Of a DNA stretch of 10,747 bases, positions 1-6,469 are shown piece after piece. Positions within the stretch are counted from its first letter, which is position 1. Each line of letters starts with the position of its first letter. A model generated the notes under the pieces. The model did no database searches. It saw only the letters and a program-made list of their open reading frames with translations, and had not been told where the DNA came from. A program made the position numbers and the translations under genes. The stretch lies in NCBI GenBank assembly GCA_002351955.1, contig DEHO01000036.1, forward strand, positions 289,555 through 300,301. Direction: 5' to 3'. This DNA comes from Flavobacteriales bacterium UBA2798. GTDB lineage: Bacteria > Bacteroidota > Bacteroidia > Flavobacteriales_D > UBA2798.

Positions 1-14
1 GAAATTTCTTTATA

Positions 15-47
15 GAAAAAAGCCCCGGAATATCCGGGGCTTTTTTT
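15..47 (-). terminator. Strong, probably bidirectional intrinsic terminator
   Basis: A perfect 8-bp GC-rich stem, AGCCCCGG (21-28) and CCGGGGCT (34-41), encloses a 5-base loop. It is flanked by an A-run on the left (15-20) and a T-run on the right (41-47), so either strand gives a hairpin followed by a U-tract. On the minus strand it lies about 20 bases after the stop of the FadL-like gene, whose transcription it should end. It could also serve a plus-strand gene arriving from outside the window, which cannot be seen. Confidence 0.9.
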
Positions 48-65
48 ATGAAATGAAGATTGGTC

Positions 66-1529
66 TTAGAAGTTGATTCCACCGGAAAGAATAAATGAAT
101 GAATGGTGGAATGAAAGGTTGCAGCATTGGTTAGAGCTGGATTGTACATGTAGTAATCTTCTTTCCATTGCATATTCATATACGCTAGATCAACATAAAA
201 TATCCTGTTTCTGTAACCTATTCCTCCGGTAATTAAGGTTCGTTGTGGTTCTGTGAGCACAATTCCTGATTTGTAGGGTTGGCCATACAATGCGTAACCT
301 GCTCTGAGGTAAATCGGCTTTATCCGCCATTCGGCACCTATTCTTAAATTTGATGCTGATCTGAAACTGTTTTTTATTGCTTGATTTTCCTCGTTGAAGG
401 AGTAACCTGCAAGATCAAATCGATCAGGACGCATTTTTGAATTGGAATAGTTCACTCTTTCGTAATCAACAGAAATGGACCCTTGCTTAAGAAGGATTAT
501 TCCTAAGGAAAAAATGGCTCGGCCGGGTGTTCTTAGGCGGTAATTGTATGAGCCAAGGACTGAATATTCTTGGTAATCCGGATTTTCTCCCCCTTTAAAA
601 TCAGACGACACTGAGGTGCTCCAGCGATCGGATAATCCAAAAGCAGAGGCTGTATGTAAAGCAAGCCCTAAACGCAACCATTCTACAGGTTGAAAGATTA
701 TTCCGACTTTGAAATTTATACCAAGACCGCCTGTGACCAAGGATTCAGAAAATGTAAAACTATTAAGCGCATTGGAAGTGTCGAGAGGACGTTCTTCGTG
801 GTCGTATTTTTCAGTGTAGCGTATTTTGGGGAAACCCAAAGATCCTCCAAAATAGAGTTTGTCGAGATAATTCCCTGATAAAGTAAAGTTGGTTTCACCA
901 ATGGACCCTTTTCGATCTATAGTTCTTGTTTGTTCTACACGTCCGTCAGGAATTGCAGAAATGTAGGTGTTTGCAATAGTATCGAGCGGATCGATAAGAT
1001 AGGCCCAATAAGCAGGACCAGAGTAGAAGGGACGATCTGCTAACAGGTATTGTTCAGCAACTCCGTTCGCTTCTCCTACAAATGCATCCAGTAATGAACT
1101 GTTGTTTTCTCCGTTTATCGAAATTCTATTGTGAAACAAGGCATACCGTTCATACGACACACCAAATTGAATCTGTTTCCAGTCTTCGGAGTAGCTGGGT
1201 TTAAACGCGCCTATCAAAGCAAATTGGGAAACATTAAAGTTCCCTCTGCCTGCTTGCGATTCTGTACCGTTAAAACTGACTTTAGAGCCGGCATCCAGAT
1301 AGTTTAATCCCAATGAAAATTCCGATCGTGTAAATCGTCCATAACCGGCCGGATTCGTTGAGGCGCAGGAAGCATCTGCACCGAGAGCACCCATTGAACC
1401 GGCCATTCCTACGAACCGGGCGGTACCTCCAAACTGAATCATGGAATACCGCAATGCATCATTTTCATTCTGGGAGAAACCCGAACAAAAAATGAAAGAA
1501 AAAGCAAGTGCAAAGATGTAACGTATCAC
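66..1529 (-). CDS. FadL/OmpP1-type outer-membrane transport protein
   Basis: Predicted 487-aa outer-membrane beta-barrel of the OmpP1/FadL/TodX type, a family that passes hydrophobic or other small substrates across the outer membrane; the substrate here is unknown. The N-terminus is a signal peptide (hydrophobic residues about 4-17, likely cleavage near GFSQ, residue 20). It is followed by the family's typical start, an IQFGGTARFVGMAG stretch and a TNPAGYGRF segment (the NPA motif). The rest alternates aromatic and polar residues as barrel strands do, and ends in GGINF with a terminal Phe, normal for barrel insertion. The start is GTG: an in-frame stop lies two codons upstream, so GTG is the first usable codon. 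It begins 13 bp after the upstream Y/G-rich gene and is probably co-transcribed with it. A PorV role is less likely, because PorV proteins are shorter and start differently. Confidence 0.85.
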   Translation of the reverse strand: MIRYIFALAFSFIFCSGFSQNENDALRYSMIQFGGTARFVGMAGSMGALGADASCASTNPAGYGRFTRSEFSLGLNYLDAGSKVSFNGTESQAGRGNFNVSQFALIGAFKPSYSEDWKQIQFGVSYERYALFHNRISINGENNSSLLDAFVGEANGVAEQYLLADRPFYSGPAYWAYLIDPLDTIANTYISAIPDGRVEQTRTIDRKGSIGETNFTLSGNYLDKLYFGGSLGFPKIRYTEKYDHEERPLDTSNALNSFTFSESLVTGGLGINFKVGIIFQPVEWLRLGLALHTASAFGLSDRWSTSVSSDFKGGENPDYQEYSVLGSYNYRLRTPGRAIFSLGIILLKQGSISVDYERVNYSNSKMRPDRFDLAGYSFNEENQAIKNSFRSASNLRIGAEWRIKPIYLRAGYALYGQPYKSGIVLTEPQRTLITGGIGYRNRIFYVDLAYMNMQWKEDYYMYNPALTNAATFHSTIHSFILSGGINF

Positions 1530-1542
1530 TATTCAAACGATG

Positions 1543-2871
1543 TTAACGTGGACCACGAGTTCCCCCGCCACCGCTGCTGCGACTACCGCCACCTCCCGAA
1601 GAGCCTCCCGAAGAAGATCCTGAGCTGCGGCTTCCGCCGCCGCTACTTCCGGATCCGCCTGTAGAGCGGGTTGGTGCAGATTGGTAAGATCCTGAAGACC
1701 CTGAAGATTCTGTGCGTGTTGTGCGCGTTGGTGTTCCGGATGAACCTGAAGAAGTTGAACCTGAACGTGAAACTCCACTTGAGGTTGAAGTGCCGGAGTT
1801 GCTTCCACCTGAACGTGTTCCGCTCCAGGCAGATGAATTGGTAGTGTTACCTGAGTTGGTAGAACGACTAACTCCTGAGTTGGATGAATTGTAATTAGTT
1901 GCAGAACCAGATGACTGTGTTCTACTCACTGTATTACTCGAAGAAGGCATCATGTTCGTGCGATCAACCGGTCGCGACTGCACCACCGTTCCATTGTTGG
2001 TTGAGGTGGTAGCAGAACGGCTGACAAAAGATCCTTTTTGAGCTTCTGAATAAACAGAATTGCGCTCCGCGCTTTTGGTTTGGTAGCCGTTTGCAAGTTC
2101 AGGACTTGTTGATTCTACTCCCTCACTAGTACGTGGTCTTGCGGAATAAGATCCGGAAGAAGTAGAGCCTGTTCCGATTCCATTTCGGTGTCCATAATAA
2201 TTATTGGAGCCCATCTCTGAACCTCCCCAGCCTCCATAGCTGTTCCCATATGAGCTATATCCATAGGGGTTATATCCATATCCGTAAGGGTTATAACCGT
2301 ATCCATAAGGATTGTAGCCATATCCATAAGGGTTGTACGCGTAGCCATTACCCCAACTGTTGTAGCCATAAGAGCCGTATCCCCAGTTATTGTAGTTGTT
2401 GTATCCCCAATTGTTATATCCGTAAGGATTGTACCCCCAGCTATTGTTGCCCCAGTTATTGTACCCGTTTCCATAGGGATTGTATCCGTATCCACCGCAG
2501 CTGTAACAGGGAGATGTGTAGTAATGCGGACTGTAATAACCGTAGTTTCCACAAGAGCCGGATCTGCGCATTCGGTTGGAATAATAGTAATCGTCCTCGT
2601 CGTATGTGCTTCTGGTGTTAGTTGCTGCAGTAGCCCCTGAATAGGAAGGGTCATAATAATCCTGCTCTGTAGTATCGATAGTGCTTTTTGTGTTTGAGGT
2701 TGTTGCCACAGTTCCACCCTGCACATATCTGCCTCTCTGGGTGTACACATCATCGTGATCGGCATACAGATCTGATTTCCCTGACAATCCGCAGGACATC
2801 CAACTCATAGCCGTCAGCGAAAACCCTGCAACCGCAGCGATCATCCTGAAATTTGAATTCTTTGTTGCCAT
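1543..2871 (-). CDS. Low-complexity Tyr/Gly/Asn- and Ser/Gly-rich exported protein, probable lipoprotein
   Basis: 442 aa from the ATG at 2871; function unknown. I prefer this start to the ATG three codons upstream because AGAAAGGA sits at a workable distance before it but abuts the upstream ATG. Residues about 10-26 are hydrophobic and end in MSWMSC; Cys27 could be a lipidated cysteine, though Trp at -3 is a poor lipobox. Then comes an acidic DDVY/YDEDDYYY region (about 40-97), and Cys107 plus a CxxC pair at 122/125. A Y/G/N/W-rich repeat zone follows (about 127-217, with tandem NPYGYGY units), then a Ser/Gly/Thr/Arg-rich tail to the C-terminus. I recall proteins with DDVY and YYDP-like features, often named vitellogenin-like, beside proS and FadL-like genes in Flavobacteria; this is from memory. 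Likely a surface or periplasmic structural or adhesive protein, inferred from composition only. Confidence 0.7.
   Translation of the reverse strand: MATKNSNFRMIAAVAGFSLTAMSWMSCGLSGKSDLYADHDDVYTQRGRYVQGGTVATTSNTKSTIDTTEQDYYDPSYSGATAATNTRSTYDEDDYYYSNRMRRSGSCGNYGYYSPHYYTSPCYSCGGYGYNPYGNGYNNWGNNSWGYNPYGYNNWGYNNYNNWGYGSYGYNSWGNGYAYNPYGYGYNPYGYGYNPYGYGYNPYGYSSYGNSYGGWGGSEMGSNNYYGHRNGIGTGSTSSGSYSARPRTSEGVESTSPELANGYQTKSAERNSVYSEAQKGSFVSRSATTSTNNGTVVQSRPVDRTNMMPSSSNTVSRTQSSGSATNYNSSNSGVSRSTNSGNTTNSSAWSGTRSGGSNSGTSTSSGVSRSGSTSSGSSGTPTRTTRTESSGSSGSYQSAPTRSTGGSGSSGGGSRSSGSSSGGSSGGGGSRSSGGGGTRGPR
2261..2344. repeat. Four tandem 21-bp units encoding NPYGYGY-type heptapeptides
   Basis: Units at 2261-2281, 2282-2302, 2303-2323 and 2324-2344 each begin CCATA or CCGTA, followed by an AGG/GGG-type core and TT. 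On the minus strand they encode consecutive Asn-Pro-Tyr-Gly-Tyr-Gly-Tyr units. The copies differ mainly at third codon positions, so the peptide repeat is better kept than the DNA repeat. Looser YG, NNWG and NSWG repeats continue up to about 2500. An in-frame array like this can gain or lose units without breaking the gene. Confidence 0.85.
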
Positions 2872-2914
2872 AGGAACCATCCTTTCTGTTAAAACGTGTG
2901 GAACGATTAATTGT

Positions 2915-2929
2915 TACTTTTGCAAAGTA
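2915..2929. promoter_or_regulatory. Overlapping divergent -7 elements (proS forward, surface-protein operon reverse)
   Basis: The plus strand reads TACTTTTG at 2915-2922, a full match to the Bacteroidota -7 consensus TAnnTTTG. Its start site would be near 2929-2930, giving proS a leader of about 37 bases. The minus strand across 2929-2923 reads TACTTTG, the same box one base short, pointing at the Y/G-rich gene. The 15-bp segment is a near-perfect palindrome with one extra T. No clear -33 TTG is seen at standard spacing for either direction. The forward call is better supported than the reverse. Confidence 0.55.
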
Positions 2930-2966
2930 CAAAAAATGTACCATTTTAACGTCACAGAATTGTCAG

Positions 2967-4442
2967 ATGAGCAAGGCGATTACCTCAAAAGAAAAGAATT
3001 ACTCCGATTGGTACAATGACCTCGTAGTAGAAGCAGATATGGCCGAGCATTCGGATGTACGCGGATGTATGGTTATAAAGCCTCACGGATATGCTATTTG
3101 GGAAAAAATGCAGGCCACCCTTGATAAAATGTTCAAGGATACAGGACACGTGAATGCCTATTTTCCGCTTTTTATACCGAAGAGTTATCTAAGTAAAGAA
3201 GCAGCGCATGTTGAAGGTTTTGCCAAGGAATGTGCAGTTGTTACCCATTACAGACTTAAAAACGCTGAAGATGGAAGTGGTGTTGTTGTTGATCCGGAAG
3301 CCAAATTGGAAGAAGAGCTTATTGTACGCCCTACTTCCGAAACCATTATTTGGAATACATACAAAGGGTGGATTCAATCGTACCGCGACTTGCCCCTGCT
3401 TATTAACCAATGGGCAAATGTGGTTCGCTGGGAAATGCGTACACGTTTGTTTTTGCGCACCGCTGAGTTTCTCTGGCAAGAAGGCCACACAGCGCATGCT
3501 ACTAGAGAAGAAGCAATCGAAGAAGCTGAAAAAATGTTAAATGTGTATGCTGAATTTGCCGAACATTTTTTAGCAATGCCAGTGATAAAGGGAATTAAAA
3601 CAGCATCCGAACGATTTGCAGGTGCAGAAGAAACGTATTGCATCGAGGCATTAATGCAAGATGGCAAGGCTCTTCAAGCCGGGACATCCCATTTTCTTGG
3701 ACAGAATTTTGCCAAAGCGTTTGATGTGAAATTTGCCAACAAAGAAGGGAAGCTTGATTTTGTTTGGGCAACATCATGGGGTGTTTCAACACGATTAATG
3801 GGAGCATTAATCATGACACATTCAGATGACAAAGGACTCGTATTACCTCCTCGATTGGCTCCTTTACAGGTTGTTATTGTACCGATTTATAAGGGCGAAG
3901 AAGAACTTGCAAAAATTTCTGAAAGAGCATTGGAATTTAAATCCGCACTTCAGAAAAAAGGTATCAGTGTAAAATACGATGATTCCGACAAGCAACGTTC
4001 AGGTTGGAAATTTGCAGAGTACGAACTGAAAGGAGTGCCTGTTCGCGTTGCAATTGGTCCACGAGATTTCCAAAATGGAACTGTGGAAATAGCTCGTCGT
4101 GATACATTAACTAAGGAAGTAGTTTCACACGAAGGCTTGGCAGATCGTATTGAGAAAATGCTTGAAGAGATTCAGCAAAGTTTGTTTGATAAAGCGAAAT
4201 CCCGTTTGGTTGCGAGTACACGCAAGGCAGATTCTTACGATGCATTCAAAAAAATGCTTGATGAAGACGGTGGATTTATTCTTGCACATTGGGACGGCAC
4301 TCCCGAAACGGAAGAACGCATAAAAGAAGAGACCAAAGCAACAATCCGTTGTATTCCATTGGATCAGGAAAAAGAAGATGGGAAATGTATGGTATCAGGT
4401 AAACCTTCGAACGGGAGAGTAGTATTTGCACGAGCATATTGA
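2967..4442 (+). CDS. proS: Proline--tRNA ligase (ProRS, archaeal/eukaryotic type without editing domain)
   Basis: Charges tRNA-Pro with proline in the cytoplasm. 491 aa, the usual length for the short ProRS class that lacks the internal editing domain. Class II landmarks are in order: RPTSET (about 121-126), motif 2 RWEMRTR..FLRTAEFLWQEGHTAH (154-177), the substrate-pocket segment around AGTSHFLGQNFAKAF (238-252), and motif 3 GVSTRLMGALIMTH (272-285). The anticodon-binding domain begins near LPPRLAPLQVVIVP. The C-terminal domain, zinc-binding in some relatives, keeps only two of the expected cysteines (IRC and GKC); the others are Asp/Thr/Ser, so zinc is probably not bound. The in-frame ATG at 2898 lies upstream of the predicted promoter and adds 23 residues before the conserved start, so 2967 is chosen. 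Divergent from the surface-protein operon; followed 7 bp later by an unknown gene. Confidence 0.97.
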   Translation: MSKAITSKEKNYSDWYNDLVVEADMAEHSDVRGCMVIKPHGYAIWEKMQATLDKMFKDTGHVNAYFPLFIPKSYLSKEAAHVEGFAKECAVVTHYRLKNAEDGSGVVVDPEAKLEEELIVRPTSETIIWNTYKGWIQSYRDLPLLINQWANVVRWEMRTRLFLRTAEFLWQEGHTAHATREEAIEEAEKMLNVYAEFAEHFLAMPVIKGIKTASERFAGAEETYCIEALMQDGKALQAGTSHFLGQNFAKAFDVKFANKEGKLDFVWATSWGVSTRLMGALIMTHSDDKGLVLPPRLAPLQVVIVPIYKGEEELAKISERALEFKSALQKKGISVKYDDSDKQRSGWKFAEYELKGVPVRVAIGPRDFQNGTVEIARRDTLTKEVVSHEGLADRIEKMLEEIQQSLFDKAKSRLVASTRKADSYDAFKKMLDEDGGFILAHWDGTPETEERIKEETKATIRCIPLDQEKEDGKCMVSGKPSNGRVVFARAY

Positions 4443-4449
4443 TTGAACT

Positions 4450-5145
4450 ATGGAAAACACTTCGCCATCTGCCAACGATCTGATACTGAAATCGCTCAAG
4501 GAGAAGTCCTCGGTTAAGCAGGATGTGTTCTATCTGTCGAAAGCCCGGTTTTCCGAATTCAAAAAAATTCTGGCAGAATTCGCCAATCTTGTAAGTAAAG
4601 AGGCCTCCAAAATCGATGAGCGATTAAAAGTTGTATTTACGGATAAAGGTGAATACGAAGCACAATTGCAGGTTGCGGGAGATGTTTTGGTTTTCCATTT
4701 GCATACCAACGTCTTTTTGTTCGATAGCGATCATTCACTTTGGAAGACATCCTATCTCAAAGATGATGCTAGCAGAGGGTATTGCGGGATAATTCATGTA
4801 TATAATTTTCTTTCTGATTCGTTTAAATACAACAGGTTAGGAGATTTAGGATACCTGGTTGCCCGTGTTTTTGTGAACCGTGAAAACCATTTTATGGTAC
4901 AGGGTAAACGGCAATTGGGCTTTTTGTACAACGATTTCATCAATTCCCAATTCAGTCCGGAGCAAATGAAGGCTGTTGTTGAGTCGATTGTGTTGTACAC
5001 CATCGATTTTGATTTGTTTACCCCACCATACGACCTGATTAAGGAAGTTAGTTTAATGGAAATCAAGGAGTTGAGTGACACCTTGCAGATGAAGACCGGA
5101 AAGCGTCTTGGCTTTAAATTTCAGGCCGACTCAGATGATTTTTAA
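4450..5145 (+). CDS. Conserved Bacteroidota protein of unknown function
   Basis: 231 aa, with no signal peptide, membrane segment or catalytic motif that I can identify; probably cytoplasmic. The first 20 residues are polar. Residues about 25-60 look like an amphipathic helix (KARFSEFKKILAEF...), and the centre (about 75-125) is beta-like with aromatic residues (LVFHLHTNVFLF, YCGIIHVYNFLSDSFKYNRL). A segment with GKRQLGFLYNDF lies around 152-163. The C-terminus is basic then acidic: KTGKRLGFKFQADSDDF. I recall similar proteins across Flavobacteriia annotated only as hypothetical, with the HTNVF, YCGI and GKRQLGF stretches conserved; that is memory, not a search. It starts 7 bp after proS and precedes tRNA-Glu and rpsT, so it is probably co-transcribed with proS. 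A translation-linked role would be guilt by association only. Confidence 0.8.
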   Translation: MENTSPSANDLILKSLKEKSSVKQDVFYLSKARFSEFKKILAEFANLVSKEASKIDERLKVVFTDKGEYEAQLQVAGDVLVFHLHTNVFLFDSDHSLWKTSYLKDDASRGYCGIIHVYNFLSDSFKYNRLGDLGYLVARVFVNRENHFMVQGKRQLGFLYNDFINSQFSPEQMKAVVESIVLYTIDFDLFTPPYDLIKEVSLMEIKELSDTLQMKTGKRLGFKFQADSDDF

Positions 5146-5197
5146 TTTCTCAACAATTTTTTTCACCGATTTCTTCGCGGTTAATTTTCTTTTTACA

Positions 5198-5205
5198 TAC
5201 ATTTG
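5198..5205 (+). promoter_or_regulatory. Bacteroidota -7 promoter element for tRNA-Glu/rpsT
   Basis: TACATTTG matches the consensus TAnnTTTG at all fixed positions. The start site would fall near 5211-5213, about 13 bases before the tRNA, and an AT-rich stretch lies upstream. No clear -33 TTG is present at the standard spacing. With no terminator between the tRNA and rpsT, this promoter probably drives both. Confidence 0.6.
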
Positions 5206-5225
5206 CACTCCCAAAATGAAGGGAT

Positions 5226-5297
<72 letters not shown>

Positions 5298-5342
5298 CTA
5301 AAAATCTTCCGGGCAACCGGGTGAACATTTAAAGAAAAGACA

Positions 5343-5597
5343 ATGGCAAACCACAAGTCAGCAATCAAGCGTATTCGTTCAAACGACGCCAAGCGTGTTC
5401 GTAATCGTTATTACCACCGCACTACACGTAACGCTGTTAAGGCAATTCGTACTTCCAACAATAAGAAAGAAGCTCTTGGATTGGTAAGCGCAGTATTTTC
5501 CATGCTTGATAAGCTGGCAAAGCGCAATGTCATCCACAAGAACAAAGCAGCGAACATCAAGTCCAGCATTCACCACCACGTGAACGCACTGGCATAA
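5343..5597 (+). CDS. rpsT: 30S ribosomal protein S20
   Basis: 84 aa, a normal length for bS20, a small basic protein that binds 16S rRNA early in 30S assembly. The N-terminus MANHKSAIKRIRSNDAKR is the family signature and the rest is Lys/Arg-rich helix, including a KNKAANIKS stretch near residues 67-75, ending in HHHVNALA. The ATG at 5343 gives the conserved MANHKSA start. It begins 45 bp after tRNA-Glu with no terminator between, and is followed 23 bases after its stop by a strong terminator. tRNA-Glu and rpsT therefore look like one short transcript. No separate rpsT promoter is evident in the 45-bp gap. Confidence 0.97.
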   Translation: MANHKSAIKRIRSNDAKRVRNRYYHRTTRNAVKAIRTSNNKKEALGLVSAVFSMLDKLAKRNVIHKNKAANIKSSIHHHVNALA

Positions 5598-5620
5598 TTC
5601 CAATACATTGTTTGAGAATG

Positions 5621-5654
5621 ATAGGGCTCCCGAAACGGAGCCCTATTGTTTTTT
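5621..5654 (+). terminator. Intrinsic terminator after rpsT
   Basis: A perfect 10-bp stem, ATAGGGCTCC (5621-5630) with GGAGCCCTAT (5637-5646), closes a 6-base loop CGAAAC. It is followed by TGTTTTTT (5647-5654). It ends the tRNA-Glu/rpsT transcript and separates it from radC. Confidence 0.92.
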
Positions 5655-5727
5655 ACTCCCGGTCCAAACACTCAGTTAACACCAAAATTGGCCTGCAACT
5701 GTCTTTTTCTTTTACGTGGTTTGTGCA

Positions 5728-6423
5728 ATGGAAGAACGAAAAAATACCATTCGCCAATGGGCAGAAGACGACCGTCCGCGTGAGAAACTAATTCGTTTGG
5801 GACGCAGAGCGCTTTCGGATGCTGAATTGCTGGCCATTCTGATTTCTTCAGGAAATGAACGTGAAACAGCATTGGATCTGTCCCGGAGGTTGTTATCAGA
5901 GGCTGCAGGAAACAGCTTGAACCGTCTCGCCCGATTAAGTGTTGGCGATCTTCAAAAATTCCGGGGGATAGGAGAAGCAAAAGCGATTACCATACTTGCT
6001 GCGCTTGAATTGAGCGTTCGCCGCAGAGCAGCTGAAAAGGAAATCCGCCCAACTATTTCAGGGAGTAAAGACGCTTTTCAGTATATCGAACCCTTGTTAA
6101 GTGATCTTAGCCACGAAGAATTCTATGTGATTTACCTTAATCGCGCGAATGTAGTAATAAGCCATGCCAGGGTAAGTTCAGGAGGGATTACAGGAACCGT
6201 TGTGGATGCACGAATGGTTTATAAAGGGGTGCTGGATGCGCAGGCAACTTCAATTATCCTTTGCCATAATCACCCTTCCGGTAATCTAAGGCCCAGTAAT
6301 GAAGATATCTCCCTTACAAAAAAACTTAAGGAAGGCGGTAAATTACTTGATATAAATGTGCTGGACCATCTCATAGTGTGTAACAATGCCTTCTATAGTT
6401 TTGCGGATGATGGCCTGATTTGA
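5728..6423 (+). CDS. radC: RadC family JAB/MPN+ domain protein
   Basis: 231 aa, the family's usual length. RadC proteins (UPF0758) were once linked to DNA repair, but their biochemical role is unsettled. The N-terminal part has the typical IRQWAEDDRPREKLIRLG start and a helix-hairpin-helix-like FRGIGEAKAITILAALEL (about 78-95). The C-terminal JAB/MPN+ metalloprotease-like fold carries a complete JAMM set: a Glu in SHEEFYVIYLN (130/131), His180 and His182 in CHNHPSG, Ser190 and Asp193. Nothing is missing. A GTG at 5716 would add VCA in front; the ATG at 5728 gives the conserved MEER start and is preferred. It follows the rpsT terminator, so it has its own promoter, which I cannot place with confidence. 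wecB begins 44 bp after its stop. Confidence 0.95.
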   Translation: MEERKNTIRQWAEDDRPREKLIRLGRRALSDAELLAILISSGNERETALDLSRRLLSEAAGNSLNRLARLSVGDLQKFRGIGEAKAITILAALELSVRRRAAEKEIRPTISGSKDAFQYIEPLLSDLSHEEFYVIYLNRANVVISHARVSSGGITGTVVDARMVYKGVLDAQATSIILCHNHPSGNLRPSNEDISLTKKLKEGGKLLDINVLDHLIVCNNAFYSFADDGLI

Positions 6424-6437
6424 ATTGTAGTATACGA

Positions 6438-6469
6438 ATTACCCTGTAGGTTCGTACTTTTAGGGTAAT
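6438..6469. promoter_or_regulatory. 8-bp inverted repeat spanning a -7-like box and the wecB start codon
   Basis: ATTACCCT (6438-6445) and AGGGTAAT (6462-6469) are perfect inverted copies separated by 16 bases. The right arm covers the A and T of the wecB ATG (6468-6470). TACTTTTA at 6455-6462, a 7-of-8 match to TAnnTTTG, sits between the arms and touches the right one. If that box were used, transcription would begin at or after the ATG, so it may not be the real promoter. The repeat may be an operator, or a hairpin in read-through mRNA from radC that hides the start codon. Its function is inferred. Confidence 0.4.

Noticed and set aside
2261..2344. Regular 21-bp repeats as a possible CRISPR array
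   Set aside because: There are no spacers; the units are adjacent, in frame, and encode a heptapeptide inside a gene.
1533..2765. Several long open frames antisense to, or out of frame with, the Y/G-rich gene (for example 1533-1808, 2115-2765, 2250-2621)
   Set aside because: They arise from the biased, repetitive codons of the real gene read in other frames. Their products are monotonous (His/Lys/Cys- or Gln-rich) with no start signal or domain.
2898..2966. Upstream in-frame ATG extending ProRS by 23 residues
   Set aside because: It lies upstream of the predicted promoter at 2915-2922, and the extension precedes the conserved N-terminus.
3444..3452. Leu in the ProRS motif 2 segment TRLFLRT, where other ProRS proteins have TRPFLRT
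   Set aside because: I recall Leu here in other Bacteroidota ProRS sequences, so it looks lineage-typical and not a defect.
5312..5326. CCGGG direct repeat between tRNA-Glu and rpsT as a possible leader hairpin
   Set aside because: Only a 4-bp CCGG stem can form and no T-tract follows, so there is too little to call a regulator or terminator.
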